Shown here: piece after piece, positions 8,660 through 21,728 of the stretch
Numbering within the stretch: the first letter of the stretch is position 1
How the letters are laid out: each line of letters opens with the position of its first letter
NCBI RefSeq assembly: GCF_035594125.1
Contig: NC_087172.1
Coordinates: 21,354,930-21,418,929, forward strand
DNA length: 64,000 nt
Origin: Scylla paramamosain
Lineage: Eukaryota > Arthropoda > Malacostraca > Decapoda > Portunidae
Direction: 5' to 3'
Translations under genes and position numbers: made by a program
The notes under the pieces: model-generated
What the model saw: the letters and a program-made list of their open reading frames with translations, nothing else
The model's database searches: none
What the model was told of the DNA's origin: nothing

Positions 8660-11600
8660 TTTCATTGTTTTTGAGCTACTTATGTACCAAAACGCTATAA
8701 CGCATGCAAAACATCTTTTTTGGAGGAACAGAATAACACTATCAAAAACAAATATTGCCAGTGTTTTAAATATTAACTAGTAAAACGCCAAAATTTATGC
8801 AAAATACCCTATTATTAGAGTTTTAGAGTATTAGAGTATTAGAGTTTTTGAGTTTATTAGGTACCAAGACACTAAAACGTATGAATAACACTCTATATGG
8901 AATATTTTGAGAGTAATCCACATTGTTAGGTACCAAATCTCAAAAAAAACGCAAGCAAAGCACCCTATATATGGATGTGCTTTTGGGAAGGAGTACTAGG
9001 CACCAAAACGCTTATGAGCATGGAAAGAACCCTATGTGTAAAAACAAAATATTTTCAAAAATGTGTCTTTTCAGTGTTTTTTCAGCTGAAAACATAACAT
9101 TACCAAAAATATATATTTTGAGTATTTTATTTTATTTTTTTTAGCTTATTAGCTAAAATACAGCAAAATGCATTCAAAATATCCTATATGGTGAAACAAA
9201 ACATAATTAACAGACGCGTGTATTTTGAGTAGGTAACGAAACGTTAAAACGAGGGAATAGCATTCTATATGAATGAAACTGAACATTCCAGAAAATTTGT
9301 TTTGCATGTTTTTTACATTGTTAGGTACCAAAACGCCAAAGTGTATGCAAAACACATTTTATTGAGAAATTAATCGACATTACTTGAAACTTGCCTTTTC
9401 AGTGTTTCTCAGCGGTTTATGCACAAAAGGCTAAAATGAATGGAAAGCAATCTATACTGGAATACAAAACAAAATTCCCCAAAACTTGTCTTTTGGGTAT
9501 TTTTTATATCTTCTTACATATCATAATGCTAAAATGCAAGCAAAATACCCTTTATGGAGAAACAGAAACAGTATAAAACGGAAAAAAAAACGTGCATATT
9601 CAGTGTTTTGAGCTTCTTACGTACAAAAATGTCAAACGGTATTACAAGTGACGTGTATTACAAGTGTTTCTGAAATACGTAGGTACCAAAATGGTAAAAC
9701 GTGTGAATAGCACTTTATAATTATAGAGGAACAAAAAAAAAAAAAATGCCAAAAACGTCTTTTTTGGAATACTTTTTTCTTTGTTATTTATCAAAACGGT
9801 AAATGTATGCAAAGCACCCTATATGGAGAAACGAAAGGACACTACGAGAAACATGATTTGTGAGTGTTTTTTCTTAGGGTTCTTAAGTACCAAAACTCAA
9901 AAATGCGTCAATAGCACTCTATATGGAGGAACAAAACATTACCAAAAACGTTTGTTTTTAATGTTTTTCACATTGCTAGTTACCAAAGCGCCAAAACGCA
10001 TGCAAAACACTCTATTTGGAAAAATAAAACACATTATCAGAAATCTGTCTTTTAATTCTATAGAGTAACAGAATAACGTTACAAAAAAAACTTGTATTTT
10101 GACTGTTTTTCCTATTAATAGGTAGCAAAAGGCAAAAATGCATTCAAAGCATTCTTTATATGGAAACGAAATGGCAATAGTAGAACCGTGTCTTTTGAGT
10201 TTTTTATGTTAGGCACCATAACGCTAAAGCATTAACAAAACATTAACAGAAACGTGTCTTTTGTGTTTTTAAGCTTCTCCCATACCAAAACGCTCAAACG
10301 CAGGCAGAACACCTTTTACAAAAAAAAGAGTATTACCAAATTCGTGGATTTTTAGTGTTTTTTAACCTCTTACGTAGAAAAACGCCAAAATTCAAGCAAA
10401 GAACCCGATATAGGAAGCAAACCAATATTATAAGAAATATGTATTATAAGTGTTTCTTAGCTTCTCAGGTGCAAACGCTAAAATGGGTGTATATCACTTA
10501 AAAGAGAGAAGCAGAACAATATTACCAAAAACGATTTTTTTTTATATTTTTCATATATATTGTTAGGTACCAAAACGCCAAAATGCCTGCAAATTACCTT
10601 ATACGGGGAACCGAAAGTACATTATGAGAAACGTGTATTATGAGTGCTTTTGAGCTTTTTAGGTACCAAAACTCTAAGGCGCATGAATAGCTTTTTTTTA
10701 TAAAGAAAAACAGAATAATATTACCAAAAAATGAGTGTATTAAATGTTTGTCACATTCTTAGGTACCAAAACACCAAAATACATTCAAAGGGTCTTTATA
10801 TGGGAAAAGGAAAAGACATTACTAGGAACGTGCTTTTTCAGTTTTTTTTTCAGCGTTTTAGGAAGCAAATGTAAAAACGCATTGATATCACCATTTTAGG
10901 AATGAAAACCACTAAAAACTTGTGTTTTCAGTGCTTCTGAGCCTCTTACGTGCCAAAACGCTAAAATGTACCCAAACATGCTTTATGGAGAAAGAGAAAA
11001 ACAGTGAAAATTTGTATTTTGAATAATTTTGAGGTTGTTTGGTGCAGAAACAGGAAAAAAAAAAAAAATGAATGTAAAGTTCCCTACATGGTGAAACTAA
11101 ATTATTTTACCAGAGAAGTGTATGATGTTTTTTTTTTTTTAATTCTTGTGTACCAAAACGCTAAAACGCGTGAAACACACTCTATATGGAGAAACAGAAC
11201 TAAAAAAAAAAAAACGCGTGTTCTGAGGTACCAAAAATTGTTAGGTACCAAAATGCCAATATGCATGCAAATCAATTTATATGGTGAAACTAAACGAATA
11301 TAAGAGAAACCTGCCTTTTTATTTATTTTTTTTTTTTCAGCGTTATAACAATTAAAACGTTAAAATGCTTAGAATGCACTCTTTATTGAAATAAAAAACA
11401 ATGTTATCAAATATTTTTTTTGTGTATTATTTGTGGGGGGGTTTCACTAACGAATACGCTAAAATACATGCAAAACTCCCTTTATGAAGGAACAAAATAA
11501 TATTACCGAAAATATGTATTTTGAGTAATTTTAAGCATGTTAGAAAGAAAAACGGCACAATACATGCAGAATACCCGATATGGTGAAACAAAACATAATC

Positions 11601-13268
11601 ACCAGAAGCGAGTATTATGAGTATTGTTGACCATATGTAACAAAACGTTAAAATGCGTTAATAGCACTCTATATGTTAAAAAAAGAACATTATCAAAAAC
11701 GTGTGTTTTTAAGCTTCATCATTTTCAAAACGTTAAAACGTATGTAAAACAGCTTTTTATAAACAAGAAGAATAATATATGGTGAAACAAAACATTACCA
11801 AAAATGTGTATTTTGAGTGTTTTTTTTTTTTTTTACAATATTAGGTACCAAGACATTAAAATACAAGCAAATCACTCTAAGTGTGGAAACGCAACGCCAT
11901 TGCCAGAAACTTATCTTTTATTGTTTTTGAGCGTTTTATGTACCAAAAGACTAAAATGCATAGAATGCATTGGAATATAGAACAACATTTACAAAAAGGA
12001 GTCTTTTGCGTGTTTTTGGGCATCTTACGTATCAAAACCATAGAACGCATACAAAACACACGTTATAGAGAAACAATATAGCATAAAAAAAAATGTGTAC
12101 TATGAGTGTTTTTGGGCTTAAGTACAAAAACAACAAAATACAGGCAAAATACCCTATATAATGGAACAAAACTACTCGTATATAACCAGAAGCATATATT
12201 ATGAATATTATTGACCTCCTTAATTAACAAAACGCTAAAACGCGTGAATAGCATTCTATATAAATTATAGAAACAAATCATCATTACCAAAAACGTGTGT
12301 TTTGAATGTTATTCACATTGTTACGTAGGAAAACGCCAAAATTTATGCAAATTGCCCTATATTGAATAACGAAAAAAACATTACAAGAAACGTTTATTAT
12401 AAGTGTTTTATAGCTTTTAGGTAACAAGATGCAAAAGACGCTTTAATAGCACCCAGTATAGAGAAACAGAACATTACCATAAAAGTGTATATTAAGTGTT
12501 TTTTTTTTTTTCTTAATTGGTAGGTACCAAACTACCGAAATTGGGTAAAATATAAAAAAAAAACTTTTGTTTTGAGTGTTTATGAGCATCTTAGGCTTCA
12601 AAGCACAATATGAGAGAACCAAACATTACGAAGAAAAAAAAAACGTGACTTTTGAGTGGTTTTCAGCTTCTTACGTACCAAAACAGTAAAACGCATGCAA
12701 AACACCCTTTATGGAGCAAGAATATGAAATTACCGAAAAGGAAGTATTTTTAGAGTTTTTATTCTTGTTACATACAAAAATGCCAAAATTCATGGAAAAT
12801 ACCCTACATACGGTAGCGAAAGAACATTAATGAAAATGTGCATTAAGGGTACTTTTGAACTTATTAGATAGCGAAGCGGTTAGACAGTGAATGGCATTCT
12901 ATATGGAGAAACACATTAAGATATTCAAAAAAGGTGTATATCTAGTGTTATCACAATGTTAGGATTAAAACGACAAAATGCATGTAAACACACTCCTCTA
13001 TGATAAAATAAAAAACACATATCCAGAAACATCTCCTTTGAGTATCTTTTGGAGCGTGTATTTTGAAACGAAAGGACATTTCCAGAAACATGTCCTTTGA
13101 GTGTTTACGGTCGTGTTAGGCGCCATAACGTTAAAAGGCATAGTAAGTACCATATTTTTTTTTTTTTTTTTTTTTTTATGTAGGAAGGATACTGGCCAAG
13201 GGCAACAAAAATCTAATAAAAAAAAATGCCCACTGAAATGCCAGTCCCTAAAAGGGTCAAAGCAGTGG

Positions 13269-15281
13269 TCAAAAATTGGTGGATAAGTGTCTTGAAACCT
13301 CCCTCTTGAAGGAATTCAAGTCATAGGAAGGTGGAAATACAGAAGCAGGCAAGGAGTTCCAGAGTTTACCAGAGAAAGGGATGAATGATTGAGAATACTG
13401 GTTAACTCTTGCGTTAGAGAGGTGGACAGAATAGGAGTGAGAGAAAGAAGAAAGTCTTGTGCAGCGAGGCCGCGGAAGGAGGGGAGGCATGCAGTTAGCA
13501 AGATCAGAAGAGCAGTTAGCATGAAAATAGCGGTAGAAGACAGCTAGAGATGCAACATTGCGGCGGTGAGAGAGAGGCTGAAGACAGTCAGTTAGAGGAG
13601 AGGAGTTGATGAGACGAAAAGCTTTTGATTCCACCCTGTCTAGAACAGCAGTATGAGTGGAACCCCCCCAGACATGTGAAGCATACTCCATACATGGACG
13701 GATAAGGCCCTTGTACAGAGTTAGCAGCTGGGGGGGTGAGAAATACTGGCGGAGACGTCTCAGAACACCTAACTTCATAGAAGCTGTTTTAGCTAGAGAT
13801 GAGATGTGAAGTTTCCAGTTCAGATTATAAGTAAAGGACAGACCGAGGATGTTCAGTGTAGAAGAGGGGGACAGTTGAGTGTCATTGAAGAAGAGGGGAT
13901 AGTTGTCTGGAAGATTGTGTCGAGTTGATAGATGGAGGAATTGAGTTTTTGAGGCATTGAACAATACCAAGTTTGCTCTGCCCCAATCAGAAATTTTAGA
14001 AAGATCAGAAGTCAGGCGTTCTGTGGCTTCCCTGCGTAATATGTTTACCTCCTGAAGGGTTGGACGTCTATGAAAAGACGTGGAAAAGTGCAGGGTGGTA
14101 TCATCAGCATAGGAGTGGATAGGACAAGAAGTTTGGTTTAGAAGATCATTAATGAATAATAAAAAGAGAGTGGGTGACAGGACAGAACCCTGAGGAACAC
14201 CACTGTTAATAGATTTAGGAGAAGAACAGTGACCGTCTACCACAGCAGCAATAGAACGGTCAGAAAGGAAACTTGAGATGAAGTTACAGAGAGAAGGATA
14301 GAAACCGTAGGAGGGTAGTTTGGAAATCAAAGCTTTGTGCCAGACTCTATCAAAGGCTTTTGATATGTCCAAGGCAACAGCAAAAGTTTCACCAAAATCT
14401 CTAAAAGAGGATGACCAAGACTCAGTAAGGAAAGCCAGAAGATCACCAGTAGAGCGGCCTTGACGGAACCCATACTGGCGATCAGATAGAAGGTTGTGAA
14501 GTGATAGATGTTTAAGAATCTTCCTGTTGAGGATAGATTCAAAAACTTTAGATAAGCAGGAAATTAAAGCAATAGGACGGTAGTTTGAGGGATTAGAGCG
14601 GTCACCCTTTTTAGGAACAGGTTGAATGTAGGCAAACTTCCAGCAAGAAGGAAAGGTAGATGTTGACAGACAGAGCTGAAAGAGTTTGACTAGGCAAGGT
14701 GCAAGCACGGAGGCACAGTTTCGGAGAACAATAGGAGGGACCCCATCAGGTCCATAAGCCTTCTGAGGGTTTAGGCCAGCGAGGGCATGGAAGACATCAT
14801 TACGAAGAATTTTAATACGAGGCATGAAGTAGTCAGAGGGTGGAGGAGAGGGAGGAACAAGCCCAGAATCGTCCAAGGTAGAGTTTTTAGCAAAGGTTTG
14901 AGCAAAGAGTTCAGCTTTAGAAATAGATGTGATAGCAGTGGTGCCATCTGGTTGAAGTAGAGGAGGGAAAGAAGAAGAAGCAAAGTTATTGGAGATATTT
15001 TTGGCTAGATGCCAGAAATCACGAGGGGAGTTAGATCTTGAAAGATTTTGACATTTTCTGTTAATGAAGGAGTTTTTGGCTAGTTGGAGAACAGACTTGG
15101 CATGGTTCCGGGCAGAAATATAAAGTGCATGAGATTCTGGTGAAGGAAGGCTTAAGTACCTTTTGTGGGCCACCTCTCTATCATGTATAGCACGAGAACA
15201 AGCTGTGTTAAACCAAGGTTTAGAAGGTTTAGGACGAGAAAAAGAGTGAGGAATGTACGCCTCCATGCCAGACACTATCAC
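13269..15281 (-). pseudogene. Reverse transcriptase part of the Jockey-like ORF2 (670 codons, intact RT motifs)
   Basis: This copies element RNA into DNA at a nicked target. RT blocks are in order: KAYGPDGVP (174-182), NYRPIALIS (233-241), ALDISKAFD (303-311, motif A), GVPQGSVLSP (361-370, motif B) and YADD (391-394, motif C). All catalytic aspartates are present. The C-terminal 250 residues follow the usual thumb and connector layout, ending at TAA just before the 3'UTR. The apparent ATG at 15,281 is not a real start: a frameshift there separates this frame from the endonuclease frame upstream, so the protein is broken as well as lacking its N-terminus. Conservation of every RT motif suggests a fairly young insertion. 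Confidence 0.85.
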
Positions 15282-15995
15282 CTGTTATGCGCTCAGCACA
15301 CAAAGACGGGTCTCTGACACGGAAGCAGTAGTCATTCCAAGGAAAATCAGCAAAATACCTCCTCAGGTCCCCCCAACTAGCAGAGGCAAAACGCCAGAGG
15401 CACCTTCGCTTAGGGGGATCCTGAGGAGGGATTGGAGTGATAGGACAAGATAAAGATATGAGATTGTGATCGGAGGAGCCCAACGGAGAAGAAAGGGTGA
15501 CAGCATAAGCAGAAGGATTAGAGGTCAGGAAAAGGTCAAGAATGTTGGGCGTATCTCCAAGACGGTCAGGAATACGAGTAGGGTGTTGCACCAATTGCTC
15601 TAGGTCATGGAGGATAGCAAAGTTGTAGGCTAGTTCACCAGGATGGTCAGTGAAGGGAGAGGAAAGCCAAAGCTGGTGGTGAACATTGAAGTCTCCAAGA
15701 ATGGAGATCTCTGCAAAAGGGAAGAGGGTCAGAATGTGCTCCACTTTGGAAGTTAAGTAGTCAAAGAATTTCTTATAGTCAGAGGAGTTAGGAGAGAGGT
15801 ATACAGCACAGATAAATTTAGTATGAGAATGACTCTGTAGTCGTAGCCAGATGGTGGAAAACTCGGAAGATTCAAGAGCGTGGGCACGAGAGCAGGTTAA
15901 GTCATTGCGCACATAAACGCAGCATCCAGCTTTGGATCGAAAATGAGGATAGAGAAAGTAGGAGGGAACAGAAAAGGGGCTACTGTCAGTATGTA
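15262..15995 (-). pseudogene. Endonuclease part of the same ORF2 (APE-type, N-terminus missing)
   Basis: The frame is open from the truncated 5' end at about 15,995, upstream of the first ATG at 15,912. It holds the C-terminal APE-type endonuclease signatures GDFNVHH (residues 73-79 from that ATG), NILDLFLTS (123-131) and SSDHNLIS (146-153), which contain the Asp/Asn and catalytic Asp-His residues. This enzyme nicks target DNA to prime insertion. The frame goes wrong near 15,281, after SLCAERIT, where the RT frame continues. The N-terminal catalytic residues of the nuclease are not in this copy. Confidence 0.8.
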
Positions 15996-18900
15996 AGGAA
16001 AATTTTATTTATTTATTTTTTTCTATTTATATGCCAAAACGCATGCAAAACACCTTTTATAAATAGAATATTTTTTTATTTAAACGTGTATTTTAAGGAT
16101 TTTTGAGCTTGTTACATTCAAAAGCACCAAGATGTATGGAAAGTATATTATATGGGGAAACAAAAGAACATTACAACAAACGAATTTTGAGAGCTTTAGA
16201 GCTTCTTAGATACTGAAACGATAAAACGCATATCACTTAATGTGGAGAAACAGATTATGTGTGCTTTGAGTGTTTTTCACATTGTTAGATACCAGAACAG
16301 CAAAATGCATGCAAAGCACTCTCTATGGTGAAACGAAACGACATTTCCAGAAATATATCTTTCGAGTGTTTATTGGAGTGTAAGTTAGTAAAATGTTGAA
16401 AATCATTGAAATTAACCTACATGAGAAAACATTACCAAAAACGTCTCTTTTCATTGGTTTTAAACTACCAATTACCAAAACGCTTAAACGCAAGCAAAGC
16501 ACACTTTAATGGAAAAAATAGAATAACATTATTTTATTATTTTTATTTATTTATTTTTTTTAGATTACGTGCAGAATTACCAGAATGCATGTAAAGTACC
16601 CAATATGGGAAAACAAAAGGAAATTACGAGAAACATGTATTAACAGTGTTTTAAGCTTCTTAGGTACCAAAACGCGAAAAAGCCATAATACCTTTTTGTA
16701 TCGAGAGAAAAAAAAAAAAAGATTCATTACCAAAAAAACATATTTTGAGTTTTTTTTTTCTTATTTTAGTTACCAAAACGCCAAAATGCATTGAGAGTTT
16801 CCTATATGGGAAAATGAAATGACATTACAAGAAACACATCTTTTAAATGTTTTTTTGTGGATGTTAGACAACAAAACGCTGAAAAAAAACAAGGAGACCA
16901 CACTATATGAGAAAAAATAAAACAATATTATCAAAAACGTGTGTTTTGAGCATTTTTGCGCTACTTGCGTACCAAAACGCTAAAGCGCATGCTAGGCACT
17001 CTTTTATAGAGAAATAGAGTAACATTACCAAAAACAAGTACTTTGAGTGTTTTTGAGCATGTTACACAGAACCCGAAAATGACTGGAAAGTACCTTATTG
17101 GGAAAAAAAGGGATATTACAAGAAATGTGTATCATGCGATATTTAAGCATCTTATGTACAAAATCTCGAAAATGCATGAAAAGCACTCTATATGGAGAAA
17201 AAAACATAATTACCATAAACGTGTATTTTGAGTGTATTTTACATTCCTGGGTCCGAAAAAAAAACATCAAAATGCAAGCAAAGAAGAGCAAACGATATTT
17301 TCACATGTTTTAGCATAACGCTAGAAAAAAAAAAGAAAAAAAAAATGGAAATCACCTTATATGGGAGAACGAGATAGCATGACAAGAAATATCTTTTTTT
17401 TTTCATCGTTTTTAGCTACATAGGTACCAAAACGCTAAAACACATAGAAAACCAGCCTTTATGGAGAAACATAATAAAATTGTAAAAAAAAAAACAAGTA
17501 TTTTGAGTGTTTTTGAGCTTGTTACGTACAAAAACACCAAAATGTATGCTAAGTACTCCATATGGGTAAACAAAAGACATTCTGAGGAACGTGTATTATG
17601 AGAATTTTTGAGCTTCTTAGGTACCAAAACGCTTAAAAGCACAAATAGCACTGTATATCGAGAAACAGAACAACTTTACGTAAAACGTGTATTTTGAGTG
17701 TTTTTTTTTTTCACATCGTTAGGTACCAAAACGCTATAACGCATGCAAAGCTTCCTATTATGGGGAAAATAAGCGACATTAACCGAAACATAATTTCGGA
17801 GTGTTTTTTTTTTTTTTTTTTTTTTTTTAGCGTGTTAGGCACCAAAACGCAAAAAAGCATGGAAATCACTGTATATAGGGATACAAAAAAAAAAAAAAAA
17901 AAATAGATAAATAAAAACGTGTACTTTGAGTGTTATTAAATTTCTTACGTACCAAAACGCTAAAAACGCATGCAAAACACATTTTATGGAGAAACAGAAA
18001 AAAAGGGAACAAGTATTTTGAGTGTAATTGAGCTTGTTACGTACAAAAACGCAAAAATGCATGCAAAGTACATTATATAGGGAAAGAAAAGTACATTAAG
18101 AGGGATGTGTATTATAAGACTTTATGAGCTTCTGAGGTACCAAACCACTAAAACATATGACATTTCTCTGTATGGAGAAGCAAAACAACATTTCCAAATA
18201 TGAACATTTTGAACGTTTTCACCTTGTTAGGTACCAAAACTCCAGAATGCTTGCAAATCTCTATATATGGGTAAACAAAAACGACTTTTAAAGAAACTCG
18301 TCTTTTGAGTGTTTTTAAATGTCTTAGGTACGAAATCACTAAGAAATATGAAAATCACCCTATATGGGAACACAAAACATTACCAAAAACGTGTCTTTTA
18401 AGTGATTTTCATCTTTTTGGGTTCTAAAACACTAAAACGCATGCAAAACTCTCTTTTAAGGATAATAACAATGACATAAAGCAAAAAATGCATGCAAAGC
18501 ATCCTATATGTGGAGAAACAGGTCATTACTAAAAACGTGGATTTTGAGTGTCTTTCACATTTTTAGACATGAAAACGCCAAAATGCATGCAAAGACCCTT
18601 ATGTGTGGAAACGAAAAGACATTACAAGAAGTGTATATTGCTATTTTTATTTTTTTCTATGGTAGACACCAAAACGCTGAAAAGCATAGAAAGCATCGTA
18701 TATGTGAATAAAAAACAAAAAAAAGTGTTTACAGTGGTTGTCAGCTTACGTACCAAAACCCTAAAACGCATGGAAGAAACAACATAACTTAACCAAAAAA
18801 CAAATTATTGAACTTGTTATATACAAAAAACGCCAAAAGCATACAAAGTACTCTATATAGTAAACCGAAAGGACATTACGAGACATTAGTATTATGAATG

Positions 18901-20506
18901 TTTTTTTGTTTTGTTTTTTTGGAGATTCTTAGGTACCGAAACGCAAAAAGACGCATAAATATTGCTGTTAATTGAGAGAAAGAACATTACTAAAAATGTG
19001 TATTTTAAGTGTACTTCGCATTGTTAGGTAACGAAAAGACAAAATGCATGGAAAGTATTATATAAGGGGAAAAGAACCGATATTTCTAGAAACATGTGTT
19101 GCTAAGTGATTCAGAGAGTGATAGGCACTACAACGCTAAAAAGCATTGGAAGCAACCTATATGAGAAAAGAAAACATTACGGTAAACGTGTCTTTCTTTG
19201 TAATTTTTAACTACTTACCAAAACGCTAAAGCGCATGAAAAACATGCAATGGATTTATAATGTAAAATACTCTATATAATATAGTGAAACAAAAAAGCAT
19301 TACGAGAAACATGTATTATGAGTGTTTTCTGGGCTTTTTACGTACCAAAATGGGAAAATGCGTTAATACCACTGTATATGGAGAAATAGAACAACATCTT
19401 TAGTCGCCATAACGCTAAAAGTTATGCAAAGCACCATATATTGATAATTGAAACGAGACTTGCAGAAACGTGTCTTTTGAGAGTTTATGAGCATGTTAGC
19501 CATAAAACAGTGAAATCATGGTCAAATCATGGTAAGCAATCTATATGGGAAACAGGAAATATTACCAAAAACTTGTCTTTTTGAATGTTTTTAGCTACTT
19601 ACATACCAAAACACTAAAATGCATGTAAAACAATCTTTATAAAGGGAATAACATGACCCCGAAAAAAGTATTTTGAATATTTTAGAGCCTTTTACGTAAA
19701 AAAAAAAGAAGCCAAAATACATGGAAAATGCACAATATGAAGACAAGTCATAAAGAGAAACGTGTATTATGAGAGTCCTTGAGGTTCTTTGCAATCAAAA
19801 CGCTTTAACGCATGAATAGCACACTACATGGAGATACAAAGCAACATTACGAAAAACGTTTGTTTTCACTAGTTTTCACATTGTTAGGTACCCTTTGCGC
19901 AAAATGATTGTAAAGCCTCCTATATGGTGAAACAGAATGACATTACCAAAAATGCTTTTCTTCATTATTTTGAGTGAAGTAAAAACAACAACAGCTTGAA
20001 ATTTACCTTGTATAGGAAAACAAAACAATATTACAAAAAAAATTTTATGTATTTTTAGTGTTTTACAACTTCTTACGTACCAAAACGCTAAAAACGCAAG
20101 CAAAATATACTACAAACAGGAACAGAAAAACAATGCAAAAAAAAAAAAAAGAATTTTGAGTGTTTTGAGTTTCTTACGTAAAAAAAAATCCCTATATGCA
20201 TGCAAATTACAGGAAAATGAAAAGCCATGAGGAGAAACGTGTATTATAAGTATTTTTGAACTATTTAGGCACTGAAACGAAAAATGATCAGTACTTTACA
20301 TCGCAAAACCGAACATTACAAAAACGTGTATTTTGAGTGTATTTCACATTTTGATGTACCAAACGCCAAAATGCTTGCAAAGCACACTATATGTAGAAAG
20401 GAAACGAGATTTCCACAAGCATGTATTTTCAGCGTTTATGAGCACACTATGCATCAAAACGCTAAAAAGTATGGAAATCGACTTATATGGGAATACAAAA
20501 AAAAAA

Positions 20507-20640
<134 letters not shown>

Positions 20641-21172
20641 GAAAAACGTTTCTTTTGAATGTTCTTGAACAGGTTACGTACAAAAACGAAAAAGGCTAGC
20701 TAAATTCCCTTTATTGAAAAATAGAATAATATTATAAAAAAAAAAGTATTTGAGTGTATTTGAGTTTGTTACGTACAAAAACGCAGAAATGCATGGAACG
20801 TATCGTATATGGGGAAAGAAAACATTACGAGGAATGTATATTATGAGAGATTTTAAGCTTCTTAAGTACCAAAACGTGAAAACGCATGAATAGCACATTA
20901 TATGATGAAACAGAACAACGTTACCAAAAACGTGAATTTTCATTGTATTTCAGATTGTTAGGTACCAGAACGCCAAAATGTAAGCAAAGCACCCTATATT
21001 GAGAAAGGATATTAAAGTTTCAGAAAAGTGTATTTTGATTTGAACGTACTTGAGACCAAAATAATAATAAGCAAGAAAAGCACTCTAAGGGAAAACAAAA
21101 CATTATTAAAAACGTCTCTTTGCAATGTTTTGACCTACTTACGTAACAAAACGCTAAAACTCAAGCAAAACA

Positions 21173-21180
21173 CTCTATAC
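21173..21180. other. Left target-site duplication of the hAT element
   Basis: CTCTATAC here and GTCTATAC at 23,900-23,907 match at 7 of 8 bases, the 8-bp duplication typical of hAT insertions. The unoccupied site in the opposite arm near 34,441 reads CTCTTTAC on the complementary strand. Confidence 0.8.
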
Positions 21181-21456
21181 CAGGGGTTCTTAACCGGGGG
21201 TATCCATACCCCTTGGGGATATGGGAACCAAAGGCCGGGGGTCTGGGACTCGATTTCTGAGTACTGGTAGTTTCCCCCTCTGCAGTGCGCTGCGCGCGCT
21301 ACCCTACATGACGGCGGTTGACTCTTTCCAGTGTTTTAAATTTGGCCGTTGTCATCAGTTGTCAGTTGAGCTGTTGGCGTCGTGGAGAGAAGATTATTTT
21401 TTCCGTCCATCTCTTATTCACATTTTCATGTGAGTGTTTCTATATTTCTGTTATAC

Positions 21457-21498
<42 letters not shown>

Positions 21499-21539
21499 AC
21501 ACTATATTGCTAACGGGAGTTAGATCTCACGCTGTAGTA

Positions 21540-21619
<80 letters not shown>

Positions 21620-21728
21620 TTTATTTATTTTATTATATAATTATGTGTTTATATTGTAGTACGAACAGTGTTATCTCTGTTGTGTTTGACAGTTTTTATT
21701 CTTTTTCTTTTCACAGATTTGATGGAAA

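Larger units (their letters stand above)
13152..15997 (-). mobile_element. Jockey-like non-LTR retrotransposon, 5'-truncated
   Basis: It is a minus-strand insertion with a poly(A) tail (T run at about 13,152-13,178 on the plus strand) and an AT-rich 3'UTR, followed upstream by RT and endonuclease coding sequence. The 5' end at about 15,997 falls inside the endonuclease frame, the usual result of incomplete target-primed reverse transcription. It interrupts the left satellite arm; the matching stretch of the right arm is deleted and rearranged, so no clean empty site is available. Clear target duplications are not visible in the AT-rich flanks. Confidence 0.88.

Noticed and set aside
15253..15453. 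Plus-strand ORF over the LINE
   Set aside because: It is the antisense shadow of the endonuclease/RT frame.
13269..15912. A host gene domesticated from the Jockey-like RT, suggested by the long ORF
   Set aside because: It has a frameshift between nuclease and RT, a truncated 5' end, a poly(A) tail and no host exons, which is an ordinary truncated LINE.
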